Source of the DNA: Chryseobacterium sp. StRB126
Lineage (GTDB): Bacteria; Bacteroidota; Bacteroidia; Flavobacteriales; Weeksellaceae
Length of the DNA stretch: 64,000 nucleotides
Reading direction: 5' to 3'
Assembly: GCF_000829375.1 (NCBI RefSeq)
Contig: NZ_AP014624.1
Coordinates: 434,001 to 498,000, forward strand
The notes beneath the pieces were generated by a model, which saw only the letters and a list, made by a program, of their open reading frames with translations, did no database searches and was not told the DNA's origin. The number at the start of each line of letters is the position of its first letter. Within the stretch, counting starts at the first letter, position 1. A program made the translations under genes and the position numbers. Below are positions 41,652-49,938 of the stretch, piece by piece.

Positions 41652-43676
41652 CTATAGTATGGGTTCCTTCTTTTCTGTTTCTTTTGTTTTAAAAACCTGA
41701 TCGAATACATCGAAGAAATACATTAAGCTATTCTCCGAAGAGTCCTTAATATTATAATTCATTTCAGTCTGGATACTTTCTCCTTTCACTTCAGTTTTAT
41801 AATACAACTCTCCTACATTCTTTCTAATGGCATCCAATGCTTTTCTTTCTTTAGGGCTTTTGAATTCTTTATCTAAACCGGTTAAAAGTTTCTGAAGATC
41901 CAATCTTCCTGATAAAGGATATTTAGCGGAATCTTTCGCCCATTTTCTGGAAATATCAGATTGGTTCGCTGATACCATATTATCTGCAGAGCTCATCAGA
42001 TATACCACTCCATCTTTTACCGTAAAGAACAACTGATCTATGTATCCTCCGTCTTTCTCTTCTTTAAAGGTATACAAGTTTCCTTTTTTAGAGAATCTTT
42101 TAGACAGTTTTTTATTGGTAGCTAGCATATCGAAAATACGATTCCAATACCCTTCATTCTCCGTTGCAAAAGCGAAAGTGAAGTTAGGAACAGCAATCTC
42201 CTTGGTTTTCTTTACTTCTTTTTCATTAAAATCAGCATCATATTCATAATCCGTATATTCTACTTTTTTAGATTTCAGCTCATTTAGAACAAAAATTCCG
42301 TTTCCTGGTGCTATTTTGGTAATAGCTTCTTCATCCAGAATAATTTTCATGGTTTCCATGATGAGTTCCATTTCTTTTTTATACTCATTAACTCCGGAAT
42401 TCTGAAGAAGGCTGTACATCATGTCAAAACACTTTGCTCCGTTTACATTCATTGCATAGTAGCCAACACTTTTTTCATTGATAAGTTCCAGCAGTTTTCT
42501 GTTTTTCTTCCCTTTATAAATAGCAGACATACTCTTCTGAATTTCAGAATTTTTATGCTGATAATTATTAACCAGTCTTACTTTGTCTTTATCAAAATAC
42601 AGATTGTATGAATGGTTGGAATTGTACATATTTTTGAAGAGTTGTCCGTAAGTATAATACTTTGTCATCTTACCATAGATTCCTTCATTTACAATTCTTC
42701 CATAGTCTGTATAGACAAAAACATCAGAATTAGCATCTCTGAATGCCAGCATTTCTTTAGGAACTTCAATGTCTAAATTTGAACCAAAATATTGATCAAA
42801 CCTATCTTCAGCGCTCTTCTGAACAATCTTGAAATTTTCTCTGCGGATAGAATCCTGTTCTTTCTGGAAAGCTTTTTCAGCTTCTTCATCATATGATTCA
42901 TTAGGCATTTCTCCCTCCTCTTCAGGAATCTCTACACTCTCCTTCTCCTTAGGATATTGATGATGCTTTTGCAGATATTTGATATCTTTCTGAATTCTTG
43001 CGATCTCGTTATTATTATCTTTAATGCTTTCTTTAAGATACTTAATGTCGTCTTTAAGATTTTTGATCTCCTCTTTATAATCAAAAGGTTTTTCCGGTTC
43101 CTCAGTATAAACACTATCTGTGGCATCTACAGCTACTGCAGCAGAATCTGCAACGGCAACGGCAGTACTGTCTGTAACGGCATCTGCAGCCCAAAGATCT
43201 TTATAAGGTTTGGTATAGTTAATCATACTGAGAACAGCACGACTTCCATTCCATGCTACGAAAACATCATCATTGATGTCTACGTAAGAATAATTCTTTC
43301 TATTGAAAACCTCCTGCCCTTTTTTCTTCATAGAATTAACAAACTCCTGAAATTTTTCTTTATTATCAATGATAAAATGAGTATTGTAAGTCTTTATAGA
43401 GTCATTAAAGCTTGCATAATGATACTGAACAGCATCATATTTTATTCCTGTTTTGGAATAATCTGTCCATGTAGGTTTCTCCTTACTCTTTTTGCTGAGT
43501 TCATGCAGCAATGGATTCAGTTTAGTCCAGTTGATTTTATTATTAAGCTGTTTTCCGTTGACTTCCATATAAAATATGGCATCAGACGGGATTTTCATGC
43601 TGTTTTGGGCAAAAACCAAGGTAAAGCCAAAGAGTACAAAAATAATTTTCTGTGTTTTTATTAAGATAGATTTCAT
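41652..43676 (-). CDS. Large exported envelope protein with coiled coil, unknown function
   Basis: A 674-residue exported protein (signal 1-23, ending VFAQ). An N-terminal globular part begins IPSDAIFYMEVNGKQLNNKI and contains VFVAWNGSRAVLSM. Residues about 180-300 hold an acidic low-complexity and coiled-coil stretch (EIKNLKDDIKYLKESIKDNN and similar). A second globular part follows, with a YEYDADFNEKEVKKT segment shared with the gene at 40413. No catalytic motif is seen. The domain of unknown function may be of the DUF4836 type (tentative). Middle gene of a three-gene operon that starts with a small lipoprotein. Confidence 0.7.
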   Translation of the reverse strand: MKSILIKTQKIIFVLFGFTLVFAQNSMKIPSDAIFYMEVNGKQLNNKINWTKLNPLLHELSKKSKEKPTWTDYSKTGIKYDAVQYHYASFNDSIKTYNTHFIIDNKEKFQEFVNSMKKKGQEVFNRKNYSYVDINDDVFVAWNGSRAVLSMINYTKPYKDLWAADAVTDSTAVAVADSAAVAVDATDSVYTEEPEKPFDYKEEIKNLKDDIKYLKESIKDNNNEIARIQKDIKYLQKHHQYPKEKESVEIPEEEGEMPNESYDEEAEKAFQKEQDSIRRENFKIVQKSAEDRFDQYFGSNLDIEVPKEMLAFRDANSDVFVYTDYGRIVNEGIYGKMTKYYTYGQLFKNMYNSNHSYNLYFDKDKVRLVNNYQHKNSEIQKSMSAIYKGKKNRKLLELINEKSVGYYAMNVNGAKCFDMMYSLLQNSGVNEYKKEMELIMETMKIILDEEAITKIAPGNGIFVLNELKSKKVEYTDYEYDADFNEKEVKKTKEIAVPNFTFAFATENEGYWNRIFDMLATNKKLSKRFSKKGNLYTFKEEKDGGYIDQLFFTVKDGVVYLMSSADNMVSANQSDISRKWAKDSAKYPLSGRLDLQKLLTGLDKEFKSPKERKALDAIRKNVGELYYKTEVKGESIQTEMNYNIKDSSENSLMYFFDVFDQVFKTKETEKKEPIL

Positions 43677-43693
43677 GACTATAGTTTAGAAAT

Positions 43694-44362
43694 TTATTGA
43701 AAAAGAATAGTGTTTTGTATTTGTTTTTTCTGAAGGATAAGATCCAGAATATCAGCCTCCAGTTTAAGTGCTTTTTTATTGGGAGAAAGTACATAAGTGC
43801 TGTTAGTTTGTGATTTTACAGCACTCTCGAATTGCATGATGGAAGTATATTTTGCATCATTGAAAATCTCCTTATCTGCTTTATTCATCTTATCATAATC
43901 TTCTTTGAAGGTATTTACTTTATTTCTCGTTAATGTCTTTTTCTCAAGATTATGGCTGTAAACTTGTGTTGGAATCATTTTACCCAATATTTTCTGAGCT
44001 TTCAGTTTTTCCAGTCCTGCATTAATATTTTCAATTTTTTTGAAATTACAGCTCAGTTTGATGATATAATTATCCAAATCTATGGAAGTTTTCACATTGC
44101 TGATTCCCGGAGTTCCTTTAAAAATTTTGGAAGCTTCATTGATTTTGTTTTCAATTTCAGCTTTTTTGGGAACTTTTTTTCCATTAATGGTTTCCATCTT
44201 GGAGATTGAAGCCAGTCTTGTCTTGCTCTTGCTGGCGTTAAGAATAATAGTATATTCTCCGGTACCGTCAGCTTTTATATTCACTTTATCAAGAATGTCA
44301 AAACAACTTGTAAGGAGCAGCAAGGGAATAAATAGAAGAAATAATCTAAGAAAACTTTTCAT
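43694..44362 (-). CDS. Lipoprotein of unknown function, first gene of envelope operon
   Basis: A 222-residue lipoprotein (LLLTSC, Cys20). The mature part begins DKVNIKADGTGEYTIILNAS, a start common in Bacteroidota lipoproteins of unknown role. It continues with alternating strand and helix segments and a Lys-rich C-terminus. The start at 44362 is chosen over an in-frame ATG at 44392 because a -7 element (44387-44380) lies between them. Seventeen bases separate it from the 674-residue gene. Confidence 0.72.
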   Translation of the reverse strand: MKSFLRLFLLFIPLLLLTSCFDILDKVNIKADGTGEYTIILNASKSKTRLASISKMETINGKKVPKKAEIENKINEASKIFKGTPGISNVKTSIDLDNYIIKLSCNFKKIENINAGLEKLKAQKILGKMIPTQVYSHNLEKKTLTRNKVNTFKEDYDKMNKADKEIFNDAKYTSIMQFESAVKSQTNSTYVLSPNKKALKLEADILDLILQKKQIQNTILFQ

Positions 44363-44379
44363 GATTGGGTTTAAAACCA

Positions 44380-44387
44380 CAAAATTA
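44380..44387 (-). promoter_or_regulatory. -7 element of the envelope operon
   Basis: The minus strand reads TAATTTTG at 44387-44380, an exact TAnnTTTG, about 18 bases before the ATG at 44362. No -33 TTG is seen at the normal distance. Confidence 0.45.
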
Positions 44388-44496
44388 CTCAATTCTGACC
44401 TTACCTCGTTATAATCTTTGATTTTAGATCATAAAAATAGCTGTTTCCCGGTAGTTTTTCAGATCGGAAGTTCCCTTCCTTTGAGCTATACTCTTT

Positions 44497-45216
44497 TTAA
44501 ATACGTCCTTTCAAATAATCCTGCCGAAGATCCTCGTCCAGCTTTTCAATAGCATAGCGCAAACAGGTTCTTGGCATTTCTTTATAGTATTTGTTAAGAT
44601 AGCCAATGAGTTCCTGCTCATTTTTATTTCCCATTTCACGCAGTAGCCAGCCATTCGCTTTGTGCATTAAGTCATGGGGATGTTTCAGATTTCTGGTTAC
44701 AAATTCTTTGGTAAGGTCAAAAGAGCCTTTTTTTATGTAGTACATAGTTCCTACCACGGCAATTCTCTTATACCACATCTCTTCCGCTTCCGAAAGATCC
44801 CTCAGCAGGTTTTCTTTCTTATTTTCATAAGCATATCTGCCAAGAATTTTATAGCAACTGGAATCTACCAGATCCCAATTGTTAACATACTGTAAGTGAT
44901 GAAGATAAAATGCTATAATTTCATCTTTTATAGCTATATCTTTTGTTTTTTCAAACTTTGAAACCAACATAAAAAGAGCCGTCAGCCGATGCTCATGGTA
45001 TTTTGAAGAAAGGATTTCACTCAGTTCTTTTAAATTGATTTTTGAGTAATATTCTTTAGCAACAGACCTCTGATCGGGAACTTTTACACCCAGAAACAGA
45101 TCTCCCTCACCGTATTCTCCTTTTCCTGTTTTAAAAAATTTTGGAAAGAATTCTGCTTTTTCAGGAATGGATAACACTGCAAGAGCTTCCTGTATTTCTT
45201 GAACAATACTCATCAA
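44497..45216 (-). CDS. DNA alkylation repair protein (AlkD-like HEAT-repeat glycosylase)
   Basis: A 239-residue all-helical protein of the AlkC/AlkD-like HEAT-repeat glycosylase family, which removes alkylated bases. Family marks are FFKTGKGEYGEGDLFLGVKVPDQR (about 27-50), HEHRLTALFMLV-type helices, NNWDLVDSSCYKILG (about 112-126), MWYKRIAVVGTMYYIKKG (about 148-165), HKANGWLLREMGN and the C-terminal YAIEKLDEDLRQ. Two adjacent Met codons start the frame; either is possible. It ends a four-gene operon 17 bases after the antiporter gene. Confidence 0.9.
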   Translation of the reverse strand: MMSIVQEIQEALAVLSIPEKAEFFPKFFKTGKGEYGEGDLFLGVKVPDQRSVAKEYYSKINLKELSEILSSKYHEHRLTALFMLVSKFEKTKDIAIKDEIIAFYLHHLQYVNNWDLVDSSCYKILGRYAYENKKENLLRDLSEAEEMWYKRIAVVGTMYYIKKGSFDLTKEFVTRNLKHPHDLMHKANGWLLREMGNKNEQELIGYLNKYYKEMPRTCLRYAIEKLDEDLRQDYLKGRI

Positions 45217-45232
45217 TCATCTGATTTTAAAA

Positions 45233-46519
45233 CTAAGCTTTATGCTCTAAAGCACTACTTCCCTGCTCCTCTTCTTCTTTCACAATCTGTTTAGGGTTTG
45301 CTACCTTTGCTATGGTAAGTCCCTGAACAACGATCGAGAATACCACTACACAGTACGTAATACTTAAGATCGTTTCACTATACTCACTTTTAGGAATAGA
45401 CATCGCCAATGCAATGGAAACACCACCGCGGATTCCTCCCCAAACCAATACCTTTACAGTTTGCGGGCTGAAACTTCTTCTCAGAGAAGTAAACTTAGTA
45501 GGTCCCCAAATGGAAATAAATCTTGCAAACAAGACTACAAAAATAGCCAGTAAACCAGGAATCATAAAGTGTTTCAGATCCTTAATCATTAAAAGCTCAA
45601 ACCCAATGAACAGGAATAATACGGCATTCAGAATTTCGTCTATCAGCTCCCAGAATTTGATAAGATAGTCCTGAGTAACGGATTTCATTTTGAAGTTCAT
45701 GTTAAAGTTCCCCATAAACAATCCTGCTGCCACCATCGTTAATGGTCCTGAAATATGCATCTGCCTTGCAATAAGGTAACCTCCCATCACCACAGAAAGT
45801 GTAACCAGTACAGAAATAATATAATCATCCACTTCACGCATTAATCTGGAGGTCACCCAACCTAGCAAAACACCCAGTAAAAGACCTCCACCCGCTTCAT
45901 GAAGCAATAGCAATCCGATACTTTCTACCCCAAGATCCACTTCTTTTCCAACGGCAAGCTGTAATACTACGGTAAACACCACAACCGCCATACCGTCGTT
46001 AAAAAGAGATTCTCCGGCTACTTTTGTTTCTAATGATTTGGAAACGTTTGCCTGTTTCAGCACACTCAGAACCGCCACCGGATCGGTAGGAGAAATCAAT
46101 GCCCCAAAAACAAGACAGTAGATAAACGGAAGCTTAATTCCTACATAAGGAAGGAGATAAAACATTCCAAAACCTACTACAAAAGTGGAAATCACAACTC
46201 CTACTGTGGAAAATATCAGCACAGGCCGGAATTGTTCTTTAAGATCATTAATGTTAATATGAATTCCTCCAGCAAAAAGAAGAAAATTAAGCATCGCTCC
46301 CATCAACACCTCCGTAAAATCGATACTGTTCATCAGTTTGTGAAGATGTCCAAATGTTCTTGGAAGGACCGTTTCTCCAAACATTACCAGAAAAATGGAA
46401 ACCACAATGGCAATCACCATAATTCCAATAGTACTGGGAAGTTTTAAAAATCTGTAATTAAGATAGGCAAATATGGATGCTAATACGATTAATGCTGAAA
46501 ATGAATAATATAATTCCAC
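45233..46519 (-). CDS. Cation:proton antiporter, CPA1 (NhaP/NHE) family
   Basis: A 428-residue membrane exchanger with about 12-13 helices. Motifs are FGALISPTDPVAVLSVLK (about 137-154), GESLFNDGMAVVVF (about 166-179, ion-binding Asn-Asp) and the helix RGGVSIALAMSIP (about 366-378), all as in NhaP-like sodium/proton antiporters. Likely role: Na+ or K+ export and pH balance. The C-terminal tail is short and acidic. Third gene of the hflX operon. Confidence 0.92.
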   Translation of the reverse strand: MELYYSFSALIVLASIFAYLNYRFLKLPSTIGIMVIAIVVSIFLVMFGETVLPRTFGHLHKLMNSIDFTEVLMGAMLNFLLFAGGIHININDLKEQFRPVLIFSTVGVVISTFVVGFGMFYLLPYVGIKLPFIYCLVFGALISPTDPVAVLSVLKQANVSKSLETKVAGESLFNDGMAVVVFTVVLQLAVGKEVDLGVESIGLLLLHEAGGGLLLGVLLGWVTSRLMREVDDYIISVLVTLSVVMGGYLIARQMHISGPLTMVAAGLFMGNFNMNFKMKSVTQDYLIKFWELIDEILNAVLFLFIGFELLMIKDLKHFMIPGLLAIFVVLFARFISIWGPTKFTSLRRSFSPQTVKVLVWGGIRGGVSIALAMSIPKSEYSETILSITYCVVVFSIVVQGLTIAKVANPKQIVKEEEEQGSSALEHKA

Positions 46520-46542
46520 TAAGTGTTCTTTTTTAAATTAAT

Positions 46543-47172
46543 TTATAAGTCTAAGTAAAGGACCTTGATGTATATTTTCTGACCTCCTTTTTCCCAGATA
46601 TCAAACATGCCATTCTTCGAAGGCTTCGATCCTCTGGTATAATCATTTCCTATATTCAGAATATTCAGCAGAATGTATTCATCCCCCACCGAATTTACGA
46701 GGTAAGCCGTTTTCTCAGACTTTCCGTCTCCAGAACTCTTAATTCCATCTGCCAAAGCTCGAAACTGGCTTAGGTGATGCATAAAGTTATTTCCATCTTT
46801 TAAAGAATCATAAGCTCTGAGCAGAATGAGCAGAATGTCCAGATTCGTGGGATCTTTATCATACAGAACCTTTCCCTGCTTGATACACTCTTCGGAATTG
46901 TTTTGCTTAAAAGCTTCCGCCAAACTTTTGAATCCCTCATCTGAAGTGCTTATTTTACCTTCTTTAAAGCTCCTGCCATAGTAAAGATACTGTGCTTCTA
47001 TACTATCCAGAGACTTCGGATATCCTTTGTATTTGAAAAGAAGTTTTTCGTAATTGTACGGAGAATCAGAATTTTTGAGACTCTTTTCAATGGCTTTAAA
47101 ATCTACTTTCGATTTCTGGCTGAACCCAAAAACCGAAAACAGAGTGAATAAAAGGAAAAAATGATATTTCAT
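46543..47172 (-). CDS. DUF4919 domain-containing exported protein
   Basis: A 209-residue protein with a signal peptide (1-18, ending FGFSQ) and a helical body typical of DUF4919: YEKLLFKYKGYPKSLDSIEAQYLYYG (about 41-66), then CIKQGKVLYDKDPTNLDILLILLRAY, and a closing beta region DEYILLNILN...GGQKIYIKVLYLDL. Function unknown. Its ATG overlaps the hflX stop by one base, so it is translationally coupled to hflX. Confidence 0.88.
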   Translation of the reverse strand: MKYHFFLLFTLFSVFGFSQKSKVDFKAIEKSLKNSDSPYNYEKLLFKYKGYPKSLDSIEAQYLYYGRSFKEGKISTSDEGFKSLAEAFKQNNSEECIKQGKVLYDKDPTNLDILLILLRAYDSLKDGNNFMHHLSQFRALADGIKSSGDGKSEKTAYLVNSVGDEYILLNILNIGNDYTRGSKPSKNGMFDIWEKGGQKIYIKVLYLDL

Positions 47173-48395
47173 TAATTGTTATTTTCTTCCTCATCGTCAT
47201 CAAAGTACTCGAAAAGGAAATCGTTGTATGGGAATCTGGAAATATGGATCTTCATCACCTCATCATAGATCATCTTTTTCATTTCCGGGAAGTTTTCCTT
47301 CGTTAAAGCAGAAATGAAAACAGTTGGATATTTTGACTTAGCCATCCAGGTTTTTTTCCATTCATCCAGAGAAATATTCTTCTTTGAACTGGGTGTTAAA
47401 TCATCCTCATCCTTCTTCTCATAGCTAAAATCATCAATTTTATTAAATACCATGATCATTGGTTTCTGATGGGCATTGATATCCATTAAAATCTGATTAA
47501 CAGAAGCAATGTGATCTTCAAAACTTTCATGGGAAATATCCACTACATGAATCAAAAGGTCTGCTTCACGAACCTCATCTAATGTAGATTTAAATGACTC
47601 CACCAACTGAGTTGGTAATTTTCTGATAAATCCTACCGTATCGGTAAGGAGGAACGGCAGGTTTCCGATCACTACTTTTCTTACAGTAGTATCAAGGGTT
47701 GCAAACAGTTTATTTTCAGCAAAAACTTCAGATTTTGAAAGGGAGTTCATCAAAGTGGACTTTCCTACATTGGTATACCCTACTAAAGCAGCACGAACTA
47801 CTTTCCCACGATTATTACGCTGAGTAGCCATTTGCTTGTCAATCGTCTTTAATTTATCTTTCAGCAAAGTAATTCTGTCGCGAATAATACGACGGTCAGT
47901 CTCAATTTCCGTTTCCCCGGGACCTCTCATCCCAATACCTCCTTTCTGGCGCTCCAAGTGAGTCCACATTCTCGTCAAACGAGGTAAGAGATATTGATAT
48001 TGAGCTAGTTCAACCTGAGTTCTTGCATAAGAAGTTTGTGCCCGTTGTGCGAAAATATCGAGAATAAGATTGGTACGGTCCAAAATTTTAACCTCCATTT
48101 CTCTTTCTAGATTTTTAAGCTGTGAAGGAGAAAGTTCATCGTCAAAAATTACGGTTCCAATTTCATTTTCTTTTACGTATTCTTTTATTTCGAGTGCTTT
48201 TCCACTTCCAATAAAGGTTTTGGAATCAGGTTGTGTTAATTTTTGGGTAAAGCGTTTTTGTACGGTTGCTCCGGCCGTGAAAGCTAAAAACTCAAGTTCA
48301 TCCATGTACTCCACCAGTTTTTCTTCATCTTGATTTTGGGTAATAATCCCTACCAAGACTGCTTTCTCATAATGATGTTCTTTTTTTTCTAACAT
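47172..48395 (-). CDS. hflX: Ribosome-associated GTPase HflX
   Basis: A 407-residue GTPase that in E. coli splits stalled or heat-damaged ribosomes. The N-terminal domain (about 1-195) ends in the coiled-coil and the GMRGPGETEIETDRR loop (about 152-166). The G domain has GYTNVGKST (about 204-212), DTVGFIRKLPTQLVESF (about 249-265, G3), and NKID (G4). An acidic C-terminus ends the protein. First gene of a four-gene minus-strand operon hflX-DUF4919-antiporter-alkD. Confidence 0.96.
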   Translation of the reverse strand: MLEKKEHHYEKAVLVGIITQNQDEEKLVEYMDELEFLAFTAGATVQKRFTQKLTQPDSKTFIGSGKALEIKEYVKENEIGTVIFDDELSPSQLKNLEREMEVKILDRTNLILDIFAQRAQTSYARTQVELAQYQYLLPRLTRMWTHLERQKGGIGMRGPGETEIETDRRIIRDRITLLKDKLKTIDKQMATQRNNRGKVVRAALVGYTNVGKSTLMNSLSKSEVFAENKLFATLDTTVRKVVIGNLPFLLTDTVGFIRKLPTQLVESFKSTLDEVREADLLIHVVDISHESFEDHIASVNQILMDINAHQKPMIMVFNKIDDFSYEKKDEDDLTPSSKKNISLDEWKKTWMAKSKYPTVFISALTKENFPEMKKMIYDEVMKIHISRFPYNDFLFEYFDDDEEENNN

Positions 48396-48586
48396 TAAGT
48401 TCTGTCTATGTTTATGATTTTTACAAGATAATATTTTTCAGAAAAAAAACAAAATCAAATTTTAATTAATAATATTTTTTAATATAAATTTAAGATTATG
48501 TCAGATTGTTTTGTAAAAAAGCAATAACTTTATGTAATAATTTTCTGATTTTTAAATATTTAACTTAAAAAAATCTCCAGAAGATC

Positions 48587-49294
48587 ATGATTACCCATAT
48601 TAGATGTATGATTATTGATGATGATGAACTGGACAGGCTGGTTCTTCAGCATTATATTAAACAGTATGAGAACATAGAAATTGTCGCTTCTTTTGATTCG
48701 GCAGAAAAGGCAATTCCGTATCTGGAACTTCCCATTGACCTTCTCATCACGGAAACCAACCTAAAAGACATGAGTGGTCTGGAGTTCCGAAAATTAGCCC
48801 ATAAGATTCCTGCTTGTATCTTTGTAAGTTCTCATCCCGAACTGGCAGCCTATGTTTTTGAGATCAATACGCTGGATTTTATCACCAAACCTCTCACTTC
48901 AGAACGTTTTCATTATTCCATGCAGAGGGTTCTCGACTTTTTTAAAATAAAAGAAAAATGTGAATGCTATGATGCCATACTGGGACAAGAATGCATTAAG
49001 ATCAAAGAAAGCGGGAACATTTCTCAGATCAGAAAAGCAGATATTCTTTATCTGGAAGCACTCAAAGATTACACCCGAATCATCACTCTTGAAAAAAAAC
49101 ACTGTATTCTTGATTCTTTGGGAAATCTTCTTCACAAAAGCTTTTTTGATTCTTTTGTAAGAATCCACAGAAGCTATGCTGTGCCCAAACATCTCATCCG
49201 TGGAAAAAGCTGTCATGAAATAGAGCTGATCCATCATATCAAGCTTCCCATAGGCAGAACGTATAAAAATAATCTGTCTTTCTTTGAGCCTTAA
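48587..49294 (+). CDS. Orphan LytTR-family response regulator with Glu at the phosphoacceptor site
   Basis: A 235-residue regulator with a receiver domain (about 5-118) and a LytTR DNA-binding domain (about 138-232). The receiver keeps the acidic pair (Asp11-Asp12), the switch Ser in FVSSHPE and the Lys in TKPLTSERF. The phosphoacceptor position reads Glu56 (LLITETNLKDMSGLEF) instead of Asp. The LytTR part shows ILYLEALKDYTRIIT, then SFVRIHRSYAVP and LPIGRTYKNNL. No histidine kinase is next to it. Two direct repeats matching LytTR sites lie in the following intergenic region at 49330-49359, so it probably controls the secreted-protein operon downstream. Weak promoter: TTG 48506, TAACTTTA 48525. 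Confidence 0.92.
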   Translation: MITHIRCMIIDDDELDRLVLQHYIKQYENIEIVASFDSAEKAIPYLELPIDLLITETNLKDMSGLEFRKLAHKIPACIFVSSHPELAAYVFEINTLDFITKPLTSERFHYSMQRVLDFFKIKEKCECYDAILGQECIKIKESGNISQIRKADILYLEALKDYTRIITLEKKHCILDSLGNLLHKSFFDSFVRIHRSYAVPKHLIRGKSCHEIELIHHIKLPIGRTYKNNLSFFEP

Positions 49295-49329
49295 AAAAGG
49301 GATTCAATCTCAATAATAATTCACAAAAC

Positions 49330-49359
49330 GCCATTGGTCGATTATTTCTGCCGTTGGTC
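49330..49359 (+). promoter_or_regulatory. Direct-repeat operator, probable LytTR binding site
   Basis: GCCATTGGTC (49330-49339) and GCCGTTGGTC (49350-49359) differ at one base and start exactly 20 bases apart, about two helical turns. The core CCGTTGGT fits the LytTR consensus [TA][AC][CA]GTTN[AG][TG] from its second position on. A weak -7 element, TAATTTAG (49391-49398), lies 32 bases further on, which puts the repeats where an activator would bind. Confidence 0.6.
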
Positions 49360-49453
49360 TATTTTTCGGTTATCAGGTCATGATAGGTAGTAATTTAGTC
49401 TTCCCAAATTTCTTATGGAAAAACTTGAATTCATCACCTAAAAACCGTTATCC

Positions 49454-49933
49454 ATGAAAAAAACATCTATTTATTCTCTCATCCTGTTTGCCTTTTCCTT
49501 CTCATTTCTGAAAGCTCAATCTGCAATTCTTGCAACCGGAATGGATGCTTCAGGAGGCAATGGCTCTGTTTCTTACAGCATCGGACAAGTGGCCTATCTT
49601 TATAAAGGAGCCGGAAATCAAATTCTGGAAGGGGTTCAACAACCTTATGAAATCATTTCACTTACCACTCGTGAAACAGCAACATCAGACCTAAAAGATA
49701 TATTACTGTACCCTAACCCTTTCAAGGATTACCTATATCTGGATTTTACTATAAATAATTTTAAAGGAGCAGAATACCAGTTATTTGATGCTCAAGGTAA
49801 ATTAATCCGAAAAGACGTGATCTTACAGTCCAAATCTGAGCTCAATTTCTCAGATATCCCTTCTGCCATGTATATCATCAAAATTAATCAGCATGGGGAA
49901 AACCTAAAAACGTTTAAAATCATCAAAAAATAA
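49454..49933 (+). CDS. Secreted protein with T9SS type A sorting domain
   Basis: A 159-residue protein that is little more than a signal peptide (1-22, ending LKAQ), a short 50-residue segment (GNGSVSYSIGQVAYLYKG...EGVQQPYEI) and a sorting domain (about 80-159). The sorting domain shows ILLYPNPFKDYLYLDF, LFDAQGKLI, SDIPSAMYIIKI and FKIIKK. The GSVSYSIGQV..EGVQQPY segment recurs in many Flavobacteriia ahead of surface-protein genes. First of three genes spaced 5-6 bases apart; the likely operator is at 49330-49359. Confidence 0.85.
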   Translation: MKKTSIYSLILFAFSFSFLKAQSAILATGMDASGGNGSVSYSIGQVAYLYKGAGNQILEGVQQPYEIISLTTRETATSDLKDILLYPNPFKDYLYLDFTINNFKGAEYQLFDAQGKLIRKDVILQSKSELNFSDIPSAMYIIKINQHGENLKTFKIIKK

Positions 49934-49938
49934 TCACC

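Noticed and set aside
42957..43664. 235-codon plus-strand frame opposite the 674-residue envelope gene
   Set aside because: Its composition (Ile/Phe/Cys-rich, no domain) is what the antisense of a Lys/Glu-rich gene gives.
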